Translations under genes and position numbers: made by a program | Shown here: in pieces, positions 35,823 through 46,794 of the stretch | Position numbering within the stretch: the first letter of the stretch is position 1 | Layout of the letters: the number at the start of each line of letters is the position of its first letter | Assembly: GCA_027625915.1 (NCBI GenBank) | Contig: JANTQA010000070.1 | Span: 6,391,001 to 6,455,000 of the forward strand | Source: Anaeramoeba flamelloides | Lineage: Eukaryota; Metamonada; Anaeramoebidae | Length of the DNA: 64,000 bases | Direction of reading: 5' to 3' | Notes under the pieces: model-generated | Seen by the model: only the letters and a program-made list of their open reading frames with translations | What the model was told of the DNA's origin: nothing | The model's database searches: none

Positions 35823-36245
35823 TTTTTCAATTTTACTCTTTATTTTTAGAAATTTGTAATTTGAAAAATCAAATACTCTTTGCAAAAAATATATTCATAC
35901 AATTATAGATTAGTTTTCATATTATTATTATGATTACTATTGTTGTTATTGCTACAATTTTATAGATAGACATTTCTTTTTTGTTTTTGTTGGATCCTTT
36001 TTTCGCTTACTCCACCAAACACTCTGAATGATATTTCTAATCAAAACGAAAATATCACATACACTGCTTCTAATTTTATTTTAAAAATTCTTTATTTTAT
36101 TTTTTTTACAATGAAGCAATAAAATGAAATTTGATAAATAAAAGAAAAACAAAAAAGAAAAACGTTTTCATTTTTATAAAAAATTCCTTTATTTTTTGTT
36201 ATTGTTTAAGGGAGGAGTTTTTAATTTCCCTTATTTGCCGTAGGG
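35823..36245. other. Intergenic, 3' flank of the basic-protein gene
   Basis: No gene is seen. AATAAA-containing sequence near 36119-36145 may serve as a polyadenylation signal. Confidence 0.4.
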
Positions 36246-36884
36246 TTTTCCAAAATTTAAAAGTATTGAGTAAAATCTAAGCTTTTTCTCCATTCTTTTG
36301 AATTCTGGAAAAGATAGACACTTACGTTAGGTTTTTTTTAATTTTTGTAATAAACAGATAATTTTTGTAAATTTTCGGTTTATTTAACAAATTAAAAAAA
36401 ACCAAGGCACTTTCTTTATGTTTTTTTAATTTAAGAAATAAGCCAAAAATTTTTTTAAAAATTTTCTGTTTATTTCTTAAATCAAAAAAAAACCTAGGCA
36501 AACAGTGGCACTTGAAGGAACTTGACAATTGTTTTTTTTTAATTTTTGTTTTGATTCGAAAACCAATTGATTTTCATAACAAAAACAAAGAATTAAAAAA
36601 AAAGCATTTTTAACTTTTCTTGAGTTTTTTGTTTATTTGGAAAATCAATAGTTTTTCGTTAGGTTTTTTTGAGTTTTCTATTTATTTAGAAAACCAATAG
36701 ATTTTCGATAGGTTTTTTTTACGTTTTGAAATAAACCGAAAATTTATTAAAATTTTCTGTTTATTTCAAAAAGTAAAAAAAACTTAGAATACTTCATAAA
36801 TAAAATAGAAAACCACAAAAAAAGCCAGAAGACTTAACAGATAAAATTGTAAACGTAAATTAAAACCACTTTTAGCTTTCCCAG
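36246..36884. repeat. Palindromic repeat nest, same family as 1.3-1.8 kb
   Basis: It opens with a 67-bp hairpin (36246-36312: TTTTCCAAAATTTAAAAG and CTTTTGAATTCTGGAAAA), followed by several (G)GTTTATTT palindromes centred near 36365, 36450 and 36755. Their AAATTTTCGGTTTATTT-like units also occur at 1565-1650. It abuts the large inverted repeat. Confidence 0.6.
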
Positions 36885-37752
36885 AATTTAAAAGATTTGA
36901 ATTAACTGTCAAATCTAAAACCCGGAAATTTCTATAACCCGGTAATTCCATTTTTCTAATCAATTGTAAATATTAGTAAAATGTCAAAAATATACTCCCA
37001 TTTTACAGGCAAATAACCCAATTACCCAGCGACTTATAACATTTCCAATTGGGGTATTGGTTAAATATTCTGAATCCACCATTTTTAACTCTTTGGTGAA
37101 TTCAGAAATCAAAAAAATCCAAAATCTGTAAAATTAATTGAGAACATGACTGAAAATTGAAAATCAAATTTATTGTGATTTTAAATTTTGAAATAAAAAA
37201 CATTTTTATACTTTTAAAATATTTGAGAGAATTTGAATTTGAGGGAGGTGTTTGATTATTGTAAATTTTTATGAAATTATGAAAACTATTTTGTAAAAAA
37301 ATAAATCCTCTAAGCTTCCCAATAGAAATTTAAAATTTTGAAAAAATTATTAAAAGAAAGATAAAAAGTAAATAAAACTCTTATTTCATAAATGCAATAA
37401 CAAAATAATTCTTATAAAGATGATTCCTAATAAATTTAGAATTTATCTAAAGGGAAAATCACAATAAATTTGATTTTCAATTTTCAGTCATGTTCTCAAT
37501 TAATTTTACAGATTTTGGATTTTTTTGATTTCTGAATTCACCAAAGAGTTAAAAATGGTGGATTCAGAATATTTAACCAATACCCCAATTGGAAATGTTA
37601 TAAGTCGCTGGGTAATTGGGTTATTTGCCTGTAAAATGGGAGTATATTTTTGACATTTTACTAATATTTACAATTGATTAGAAAAATGGAATTACCGGGT
37701 TATAGAAATTTCCGGGTTTTAGATTTGACAGTTAATTCAAATCTTTTAAATT
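36885..37752. repeat. Large inverted repeat: two 298-bp arms, 272-bp spacer
   Basis: The left arm 36885-37182 and right arm 37455-37752 read as exact reverse complements over 298 bases by eye; for example ACTGTCAAATCTAAAACCCG at about 36905 is mirrored by CGGGTTTTAGATTTGACAGT at about 37715. The outer edges resemble the small hairpin family (TTCCCAGAATTTAAAAG on the left, CTTTTAAATTATGGAAAA on the right), so it may be a full-size foldback element of that family. The spacer has no transposase. Zero visible divergence means recent origin or ongoing arm conversion. Confidence 0.85.
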
Positions 37753-37906
37753 ATGGAAAAGGTACAAACAACTTTTCTAGAATTTTAGAAATAAAAATAA
37801 AATTCCAGAAATTTTCTTTTTATTTATATAATTAAAACAATAATAGACACTTGGGGGCACTCTACTGTACTTGACCAAAAAGTTATTATTATTATTATTT
37901 TTTTTA

Positions 37907-38102
37907 CAGTCATTTCCACTTTTAAGACACAAACTATCAACAAACTTTATGGTACAAGAAAAACTCAAATTAAGACACTAAATTCAAATTCTAGTAAAAT
38001 AATTTATGTAAAAAAAAATTCCAAAAAATATGCCTCAATATGATATTGTTCTTGTACCATAAAGTTTGTAGATAGTGTGTGTCTAAAAAGATGAGCTGAC
38101 TT
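37907..38102. mobile_element. MITE-1 copy, diverged
   Basis: A 196-bp hairpin beginning CAGTCATTTCCACTTTTAAG, with TA at 37905-37906 and 38103-38104. The right end is the most mutated of the family (GATGAGCTGACTT). Confidence 0.75.
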
Positions 38103-38298
38103 TATATTTCTTATTATATAATTTTATTTTTTAGTATTTTTACAAAATTTATTTTTTATACTTAAGAACAACTTTTAACTTTTATTAGTATATTTTTTTC
38201 TTACCATCGAAATTATTAATTTCTATTTGAAACAAATTCGATTATAATTTTATATTCAGTTTCCACCTGTGTGCAAACAATTTGCTATTTTTGTTAAG

Positions 38299-38606
38299 AT
38301 GTTTCGAAGATTTCTTCATTTTAAGGAACTGATCTGTAAAGTAAGAACCAATTTTTTTTGATTATTCAAATAAAGATATTCTCTTATTTTCATTTTTAGT
38401 ATTTCCCAGTTTTTATGAAAATTCTTCTCAACTTTGGAAATATTCCAAAACGCTATCAATATTTAAGGATCTCTCTTTTTTTGTTAAAACTCTTATTGAA
38501 GATAGGTTTTAGTTATTATTTTTATTGTTTCTTTTTGAAAATAATGTTTCTTTTAATTTTTTATTTGTCAAAAATTTGTATTGATTTTAAGTCATTTTTA
38601 ATTTGA
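38299..38606 (+). CDS. Possible small two-exon gene, hydrophobic protein
   Basis: ATG at 38299 starts a 14-codon exon (38299-38340, MFRRFLHFKELICK). A 59-bp intron with good GTAAGA donor and TTTTTAG acceptor follows (38341-38399), then exon 2 to the TGA at 38604-38606. The predicted 82-residue product continues YFPVFMKILLNFGNIPKRYQ, then becomes Leu/Ile/Phe-rich with one or two possible membrane helices. The first 45 residues have a genuine protein-like mix (NIPKRYQYLR); the tail could be AT-driven readout. No family is recognised. It could also be a surviving fragment of a larger dead gene. Confidence 0.35.
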
Positions 38607-41017
38607 TAAATAAATTTAAAAATCAAATATTAGTTAACTAAAATACTGAAACTATAAAGACGAAATTAAGTTAGTAGAGGATTTGATGATAAGATATTTT
38701 ATCACAATATTAATAATTAATTCATGTTACTATTAAAAAAAATGCGATTCTTTCTACTTTATCATGAAAAATCATAAAATCGTGATAATCCACATTGTTA
38801 GGATAAAATAATTATTTGCGATTAAATGTAAAATTATTTTTTTGAAATCACCTTAAAAGAAATCTTGTGACTTTTACAAAGCCTTGGGACTTTTAGATAA
38901 CTTTCTCACTTTAAAAAGTTAGAAAGTGTTTGAAAGTGTTGTGAATTATCTCTGAGTGACTGAAAAGTTCTGAAAATTGGATAATGTTTTATAAACAGAA
39001 TGAGTTTGTTTGTACTGGAATTACAAAATTTTTTCTTTTCATTTTTTTATTTTTTTTTTTAAAATATAAAATCTCAAAAGAATTTTATGATCAATAAATA
39101 ATCATTCATTCCAACAATATATTTCATATATAAAATAGGAGTGTTTTTTTAAAGAAGGATTTATTACCTTCACAAGTTAAATAACCAAAAAGAATAAAGA
39201 GGAATTTTTCCTTCTTATTGGTGATCGATCAAATAAAAACCTCTAAGCTCTAGTTGTGTTTTCTATCCAATACAAAGATATTATAAAGAAAAATGAGAAA
39301 AAGAAAGCAATTTTCCAAAAAATGTGAATAATTGATGATAATGTGACAAGGCTGTTGTGAAAGTTATTAAAAAGTTATCCAACTCCCCTTTCCGGATTTC
39401 CTATTATATTGAAAATTTTTTTACCCAAGAACACATTCTTCAAAGAATGAGTGAAGGGTTGATTATTTCAGAAGCAATTTTTGTTCAACATAATTTAAAA
39501 CACCATGATTGACCGAGAAAAGTTTTATTTATCTTAAGTTATTATTGTTGTTGATCTAAAAGAAATGATCGGTTTGTGAATCCAATCAAAAGAAAATACA
39601 AGAAAATTATTTGATCTAATCCTTGATTGAATCAAGTATCTTTTTTATTCTTTTTTTAAATTATAAACTTTTTTTTTCACCTAATCTATCTTCTGATCAA
39701 AAAAAAATTTTTTTTTTTAAAATATTGCTGAATTAAACCAAAACTATCAGCTTTTATATAGTGATTACTTTTTATTTGTGATATTTAGGTCATTTATCAT
39801 GATTTTTAAATAATTATTGCGATTTTATAGAAAATCGTGATTTTTCAAATTATCGCGAAAATATTGAATATGTTTATTTTCTTAAAATATCACTATTTGA
39901 TAAAAATAATCGCAATTTTTGTAACTTTATCCTGACTCAAGCAAAGATATCATCAAAACACCTTGTATATAAAAATGAATTATTTTAGATCTCTAATAAT
40001 AAAAATTATTAGATGTTTTTGAGATTGACAAACGAGATTATTTTTATATAAAACCCCTTAAATTAATATTTTGAAGAACTAATAGATAAGTCACTTTTTT
40101 TGTTATAATACTAAGAGTGTTTGGGATAATAAAATCAAATATAATATTTTATCAAAATTGGTATAATTATTAAAGAATTTCAATAAATATTGAGGTTGAC
40201 CCATTAGTAATCTAAGGATATAAGTGGATCCTTGATTTTCATTTGACCAAAAAAAAAAAAGTTTTTATTTCAAAATTTAACTTTTCTGCTCTCAACTTAT
40301 AATTTTTAATTCTAAAAACCTATTATTATTTTTTTTTCTATTTAAGTTTTAGCTTGTAAAAACAATTTTTTTCAATGAAAATACTACCAAGGTGTTTGTT
40401 TAATGAATAAATAAAAAAACTCCATATTCGAGTAAAAATCCATATATTAGAATAATTTAATTCAAAGTTTTAAAAAATTTTTACCAGAAAAAATGAAACA
40501 ATAATTCAAAGTAAATTTTATAAAATTTTGTTTATAAATGGGAAAAATAAAAAGTGAAAGATAAAATTTAAATAAATGGTGATCTTTTTTTTATTTTTTT
40601 TTTATTTTTTTCAATTTAAAGATATTTGTTTTTGTTTTTTCATTGATGAATTAATTAACAAAATATATTCCATTTAAAGAATCTATTAAATTAAACAACT
40701 AGTAATAAGGCAAACATCTTAAAGAAATAATATTGTTAATTGATTTTAAAAATATCAAAATACATCTTTTTGCACCTACACCAATATTTTAATATATATA
40801 TATATATATATTTATACCATAAAATTTTTATTAAACCACCCACAGAGAGATAAACACTAAAATTAGTTATGCGTATTAAGCACTATCATGAATTTGGCGA
40901 TTTGTTGAATAGGGTTAGATTTGGAAAATTCTCTGAAGAGTGGTAGTTGCCCCCCCTGCAATTAATGAACATTTTGATTCCTATTCTTATACATAATTTA
41001 AAATTCAAACAAATACT
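38607..41017. other. Intergenic with one isolated open stretch (39345-39513)
   Basis: Mostly AT-rich with diverged ATCGTGAT/AATCGCAA motifs near 38760 and 39850. Plus-strand 39345-39513 stays open for 55 codons, is visibly less AT-biased than its surroundings, and reads like protein (NSPFRISYYIENFF, EHILQRMSEGLIISEAIFV), but it has no ATG at its start and no partner exon I can find. A (TA)n run lies at 40793-40812. Confidence 0.35.
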
Positions 41018-41221
41018 TTAATCAAATAATGTTCCAAAAAAATAATGATCTTCAGAAGCATAACCCCGATTAAGAGGTATTTTTTGATTAGATTTAAAAT
41101 TATGCCTTAATAATTTTTGTAACTTTTCGAATAAGGACAAACAATTTAGAGAATTGATTAGTAAAGGAGAATAATACCCAGCACCTTTTAAATTGATATT
41201 TGGAATATTACCATTTGTTGA
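41018..41221 (-). pseudogene. Isolated coding fragment, faint ubiquitin-protease resemblance
   Basis: The minus strand is open from 41221 to a stop at 41018-41020 and reads like real protein: NINLKGAGYYSPLLINSLNC, then LFEKLQKLLRHN, then RGYASEDHYFFGTLFD. The order of an N-L-G...Y...NSL.CL stretch and a D.....F...L.D stretch recalls the Cys and QDA-EF boxes of USP-type ubiquitin hydrolases. However, the catalytic Cys context is absent and the spacing is too short. There is no ATG, and an in-frame stop (41222-41224) precedes it. It lies about 0.15 kb downstream of the GRAM-PH gene on the same strand. It is best taken as a gene relic or an orphan exon. Confidence 0.3.
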
Positions 41222-41367
41222 TTACTCCACCATTTAAAACTTTTATTTTCTGATGTATATGATAGATATTTAATCAATATTTGTCATATTAAAAAAAAAA
41301 AAAAAAAAAATCAAACAATTAGAATAATAATAAGCAACTAATCAATATCTTTCTATATTTCTAATCA
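41222..41367. other. Intergenic, 3' flank of the GRAM-PH gene
   Basis: Contains an A-run at about 41291-41310. No gene. Confidence 0.4.
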
Positions 41368-43203
41368 CTAATTGATCATTTCATTAATTAATTGCCGGTT
41401 TTGTACCAAACTATGTTGTTTGTTTTCTAAAGCATTTTTAATATCGCGGATTTTTTTATTCAATTTCCCAACTTCAGTTTTCCAGTCAAAGGCTTTATTT
41501 GGTTTTACAGAATCAATTTTGTAATCTATAATTTTATTGCGATTCTTTTCATCCATTTTTGAATAAGTTTCAATTAAATAATCCTGGTAATTTAAAATTT
41601 GCGTTCTCTGCAAATTATCTGAAACAAGCTCTTTGCTTAGATTCAGCGGCGGAGAACTTGAATGTAAAAAAACAATAATCAATATTATAACCAATATTGA
41701 CAATGGCACCAATTTTAATAGGAAAGACAGCGATGTCAAAATCAAATTTTTGGGATCGTTTTTTTCTTTTTTTCTCCTCTCTTCTTCTTCAATCAGCTTT
41801 TGTTGGATTTTTTGTTTTTCTAATAGCTCTTGTTGCTTTTGTTTGGCAATTCTTTGCATTTTAATTCTTTGGAGGTTTTCGACATGCTGGTTTGCCAAAA
41901 GTGTAAATTTTTTTAAAGACCTGATCCAGCCCAATGCTTCGTCCCGATTTTCTGCAATCAACCGAAGCACCTTGTTCGTTTTTAATTTGAACATTACACC
42001 TTTAACAGTCCGCAATGATTTTAAGGTGCTACCGATGGCATGCCCAGTTAAATCTAAATCTGCCACTTTGTGTGCCAAATATTCGTTATTATAAATGGAC
42101 AAGATTACTTTACAATCAACAATTGATAATCTAAAATACCTGACAATCCATTTCTCAAGTTCTTTTTTAAAAATTTTTAAGTATCCGACTTTGATTAACG
42201 AAAAAATTGGATCATTTCTTTCGTTATCTTTTAGAATATTATTAAAGTCAAAGTTGTCTTTGTCGTCGAATTCGTAATTGCTATTAATCTCTTTTTTGTT
42301 GTTGTCTTTGTAGTCGTTGTTAAATTCTTGACTAATACCATTAAATTGTGGTTTGGTTGTGGAAATTGGCGGCAGTGCTTTTTCTGGGTTTGAGATGATT
42401 TTGTGAGAAAATGTTTGGATAATAGGGGAATTTTTGTCTTTTAATGGTGCACTTTTTATAGATTCAATTTGATTTACACCAAGATCAGGACTATTTGGAA
42501 TAGAACGATTTAAATCATTTTCTTTTGCGATTTTGAATTCGTTCAAACTGTTTCGGGAATTACTGTTTTCAGAGGAACTAATAGACTTTGTCAAAAAGAA
42601 ATTATTTTTTTGGTTCTCGTTTTCTGGAATGATCCCTTTAATTTCATCAAAATCAAATTCAAGCACATTGTTTTCGTCAGAGTCTAAGAGTAAATTGTTA
42701 GTTACTAATACCTCGCTTTCAATTTGCTTGATTGATTGCCTGCTTCCATTTTCTTTTTCTTTTTCATTATCAGACTTGCCGCTTTGTGATTCTTGTTCTA
42801 AATCTCCTTTCATCGTTTTGTTTTTTTGCTCATTTCGATTTGATGACTTTGTGCTACGCTTAACTAAATTATGAAGTGCAATCAATTCGCGTAAACACAA
42901 ATCACGAGACAAAAAGGAAGTGAAAAAAAATCCGTCAGAGTGCTTAATTGTTTTAATGCGAATGGAATTGTTTAATTTGAAAAAGGTTCTTTTTTCGATT
43001 AACACAGCCTGGCTTAGTGAGATTTTTAAAGTTTTTTGAATCCCAAAAATGTTTGAATGAAAGGAAATTGTTCTTGAGCTCAAATATAACATGCCTTGTC
43101 GAAGAAGCCCAGATTTTTCACGAAGCGCGCATCTATAACGGGAAAAGATCTCTTCGTCAGATGGAAGGTTTAGTATTTTGTGGATCTTTCTATAGTGAGA
43201 CAT
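41368..43203 (-). CDS. GRAM-PH domain protein with C-terminal transmembrane anchor
   Basis: Predicted 611 residues, single exon. Residues about 17-112 form a GRAM domain (FSRYRCALREKSGLLRQGML, YLSSRTISFHSNIFG, SLSQAVLIEKR, FFFTSFLSRD). A Ser/Asn/Glu-rich linker follows to about 335. Residues 336-435 form a PH domain (KVGYLKIFKKELEKW, VRYFRL, DEALGWIRSLKK with the conserved Trp). A charged coiled coil runs 436-481 (QRIAKQKQQELLEKQK), and a single membrane helix lies at about 489-514 (SFLLKLVPLSILVIILIIVF), leaving a ~95-residue C-terminal tail. The plan resembles GRAMD/Lam/Aster lipid-transfer proteins of ER contact sites, but with a PH domain in place of the sterol-binding VASt domain. A tether or phosphoinositide/PS sensor at ER-plasma-membrane contacts is inferred. 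Confidence 0.85.
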   Translation of the reverse strand: MSHYRKIHKILNLPSDEEIFSRYRCALREKSGLLRQGMLYLSSRTISFHSNIFGIQKTLKISLSQAVLIEKRTFFKLNNSIRIKTIKHSDGFFFTSFLSRDLCLRELIALHNLVKRSTKSSNRNEQKNKTMKGDLEQESQSGKSDNEKEKENGSRQSIKQIESEVLVTNNLLLDSDENNVLEFDFDEIKGIIPENENQKNNFFLTKSISSSENSNSRNSLNEFKIAKENDLNRSIPNSPDLGVNQIESIKSAPLKDKNSPIIQTFSHKIISNPEKALPPISTTKPQFNGISQEFNNDYKDNNKKEINSNYEFDDKDNFDFNNILKDNERNDPIFSLIKVGYLKIFKKELEKWIVRYFRLSIVDCKVILSIYNNEYLAHKVADLDLTGHAIGSTLKSLRTVKGVMFKLKTNKVLRLIAENRDEALGWIRSLKKFTLLANQHVENLQRIKMQRIAKQKQQELLEKQKIQQKLIEEEERRKKEKNDPKNLILTSLSFLLKLVPLSILVIILIIVFLHSSSPPLNLSKELVSDNLQRTQILNYQDYLIETYSKMDEKNRNKIIDYKIDSVKPNKAFDWKTEVGKLNKKIRDIKNALENKQHSLVQNRQLINEMIN

Positions 43204-44479
43204 TCAACTATTTTTTGAGTCAAGTAAAAAGGTGAAGTCTTAATAATGTTTAAAATAAAAAATTATTGAAAAAATGTTTTTTTTTTATTTTTAAGGGAGG
43301 ATATTATTGTCCTTTTGTGGTAGTTAGTTTTTTTTTCAATTTAAAAGAATTTAGTAATACTGTTAATTGTACAATAAAAAGATCAAAATTTTCATTCCGC
43401 TTTCCAATATAAACAAACTCAAATAATTAAAATAAATCATCTAAGTCCTCAATTCGAAAAGGGAAATTAATTAATTTATGCTTATTTTAAGAATTAAAAA
43501 ATTTGTAATGTAAAATCTCTTCAAAAATCTAATTTCAGGAAAGTTGAATGAAAATTTTGTTCCATTTATTTTGCAAGAAATAGTATCTTTGATTTTCCTT
43601 AATTCTTTTGAATTCTGGAATAGCTCATTTTGATTTTCTTGAGTTTTTCATTTCTCTTGTAATTTTATTTGGATCTATAATTGGAGATCAAATTTAACAT
43701 TTTTGTTTTTCTAATTAGTTACTTGGAATTTTACTTTTTCAATTTTTCAGAATGGGTTTGGATTTTATAGTTTTATTTTATACATAATATCAACTTTTCC
43801 CTGGTGGATATTATTCTACCAAATTCTTACTTGTTCTTCAAAGGTCAATTATAAAAAAATAATTGTTATTTGAAAATATTGTTGGGGCAATTGAATGAAA
43901 TAAAGTCTATATTAATTTTATTTAATAAACTTGAAGTCGGTACGCCTTATAAAACTTTTAAATTTTTTTTTTTTTTTGTTTTGGAATAGTTTTAGAAGAG
44001 ATAATTCATTTTTTGAAAAAAAGTAATTTGATTCCCTTTTCATATTCTAAATTTGGGTAACCCATCAAAAAATGTGATATTTGTTGTTCTTTCTTTTTAG
44101 CTGTTTTGTGCTTAGCTTATTTCATAATTTATCTTTTTCTTTTTTGAATGATTTTTGATATGATTAATGTTCAAAAGTGAAAATTTATGTAGTTTGGTTG
44201 TTTTAGTTAATATTTTTTAGGATAAAACCACCTTTTAAAATACTTTTAGAACATTCTTGAATACAAAAAGTAATTATTAACTTCCATGTTATAAATATAT
44301 CTTTTTTTTAAAAAAAATCCAAAAGAAAAAGATTATTCTCAATATTTGAACAAATACTTTTCATGGTTTTTTTTTCTATTTGTGTTAGTTTTTTTTTCAA
44401 TGTAAAAAATACACTTTTCGTGTTTTATTTTGTTTTTAGACTTTTATTTATCTACTAAAGAATAGTTAAAGTATAAATA
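43204..44479. other. Intergenic, nothing recognised
   Basis: Upstream region of the GRAM-PH gene. One half-site of the small hairpin family (CTTTTGAATTCTGGAA near 43605) is present. No gene. Confidence 0.45.
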
Positions 44480-44674
44480 AAGTCAGTTTCAATTTTAAAG
44501 CACAAAATGCAACGAAATTTAAGGTAAAATAAAAATCTCAAATTAAGGCACAAAATTCAGATTCTAGTAAAATAAATTGTAAAACAAAAAATTACAAATT
44601 TTGTGCCTTAATTTGAGATTTTTTTGTGATTTAAATTTCGTACAAAGTTTGTGTCTTAAAAATGGAACTGACTG
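44480..44674. mobile_element. MITE-1 copy
   Basis: A 195-bp hairpin. The left end (A)AGTCAGTTTCAATTTTAAAG is slightly mutated; the right end is AATGGAACTGACTG. TA lies at 44478-44479 and 44675-44676. Confidence 0.82.
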
Positions 44675-45075
44675 TAACATCAATCATAATTAGAAATTAA
44701 AGAATCAGATTATTTTAATTATATCATTGTTCAAGTGTCATTAACAATTCATTCCTATATTAAAATGCTTATGGAATAAGAAGTTGTTTATAAATAGATT
44801 ATTGTAAGAAATTGTAAATTGAATTTTTCATTTGTAAAGTGGGTAAGTATATGTTTCGATTTTTTGAAAATTTTTTTGTAATGAAATTACTAAAAATTGA
44901 TTTTTTAGGTGTCATAAAAGATTGAAAAATTGAACTTAAAATACAATTAACTTTAATTAATTATTTGGGAAAAATATAAAATCAAATTAAGATTAAATCT
45001 AGATTTTCTTCAATTTTTTGAACATTTTTTTTTTTTATTTAAATTTAGGGATAAATTAAATGGCTTTTTTGAATA

Positions 45076-45274
45076 CAGTCAGTTTCACTTTTAAGGCACA
45101 AACTTACTACGAAATTTAAGGCACAAAAAAATCTCAAATTAAGGCACAAAATTTGGAAATTTTTTTTTTTTACAATTTATTTTTACTAGAATATGAACTT
45201 TGTGCTTTAATTTGAGATTTTCATTGTGCCTTAAATTTCGTTGAAAGTTTGTGCCTTAAAAGTGAAACTGACTG
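45076..45274. mobile_element. MITE-1 copy, best-preserved ends
   Basis: The inverted ends CAGTCAGTTTCACTTTTAAG and CTTAAAAGTGAAACTGACTG are perfect mirrors, with TA at 45074-45075 and 45275-45276. The arms read GGCACAAACTT, AAATTTAAGGCACAAA and ATCTCAAATTAAGGCAC, and their complements. This is the best reference copy for the family here. Confidence 0.92.
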
Positions 45275-45428
45275 TATATAATTGTGTTAAAAGTGAATTA
45301 TTTGAAGAAATATAGGAGAAAGTCAATAAAGAAGATGAAGTGGTCTATATTTTTAATATTTTTATTTTTTTTTTTGTAATAAAACAAAAAAAATAGAGAT
45401 CTTTACAAATGAACATGTTGAAATTAAG

Positions 45429-45431
<3 letters not shown>

Positions 45432-45474
<43 letters not shown>
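45432..45474. repeat. (AT)n microsatellite
   Basis: About 21 uninterrupted AT dinucleotides. Confidence 0.92.
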
Positions 45475-45476
<2 letters not shown>

Positions 45477-46794
45477 TAGTATATTTCACAAGATATTTAT
45501 TTATTTATCTTCTTAATTCGGGTGAATGGGGGTTTACAAAATATTACCTGAAATTCCTTACCCCCATTACTATCCTCTAACGAAAAAGGTTTTTAAACAT
45601 TTATTTTCAAAATATTTTTTTTCGATATTTTTATCATACTATGTTAAAACAAAGAATATTGTAACAAAGATTTGATTAAAAGGCTGGAATTATCGACGAA
45701 AAAATAAATAAATTTAAAAAAAAATCAATTAAAACAAAAATTAAATCAGTAACGAAAAAATTGAAAGTGCCATTCATAATTATTTTTAATTTTTACAGAA
45801 TATGAAAAATAAAATCTTTTATCAACTAATTTAATCCCAAAAATCTATATCTTGAAGAATAATTTAAAAAATATCTAATTTTATGAACCAAAACTCAGAG
45901 TGGGTAAATAGAACGAAAAATAGGAATTATAAGTTCGTTTTATAAATTCTTGAAAAATTGAAAGTTATTTGTCTAGAAAAAATAATCAATTTTTTTTTTC
46001 CAATTCATAATTAAAATTAAAATTGAGTCAAATAATAGCTAATTGTTGCAGAATAAACCATAAGAGATTAATAAATATGGATTTTTATTTATTTTTTCAT
46101 TATCAAATTTTGTTTTTTTCTTTTGAATTTTTTTTTTTTAATTCTATTAGAATTTACATTATACTAAGAATAATTCAACACACTCTTTTATATTGAAAAT
46201 ATTATTAATTTATTTGAAGAAATTAATATAATCATTCAATTTTGAAGAAACTTCGAGATTAAAATAGGTAAAATTTTATACCCCCATTAGGTACTAATCT
46301 ATATTAAAATTTTTTCCCTAAAATTAATCAAGATTGAGAAAATTTTTTTGCAAATTACTTAGATTTATTCAACTCCTTTTTATTTTCAATATTAAAGAAA
46401 ATTTCTGGATAAGGAATCCTTATTTAGAAATTGGTCAAAAATAAAATAATCGAGACTATTCACTTATATGATAAAATCAGAGACTCAATTTTCGAGAAAA
46501 CACCAATATCGAATAACAAAATCAAAAAAATCAAAATCTTTAAAGAATAAAGATAAATTTTTGAGGAATTATCAAACTTTTTCTTGAGATAAGGGATACA
46601 ATAATTTAAATAATTCATCAAAACCAAAAAATAGGATTTTTATTCTCCATTTCAAGATTTGTATTTTAAGAATATGAAACATCATAACAAAAACGATTAA
46701 ATCAAAAAACACAATTTTATTTTTCAATCAGGTTTATTTCATCTTTCTTAGAAAATGATATTTATATTTTCCAAAAAAGTTATTGTTTTTAACT
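45475..46794. other. Intergenic, nothing firmly recognised
   Basis: GAATGGGGGTTTACAAAATA near 45523 and its diverged complement TATACCCCCATTAGG near 46278 could be the ends of an old inverted-repeat element, but the match is too short to call. No gene. Confidence 0.35.

Noticed and set aside
45519-46292. Possible 0.77-kb inverted-repeat element with GGGGGT ends
   Set aside because: Only about 20 diverged bases match; not distinguishable from chance in AT-rich DNA.
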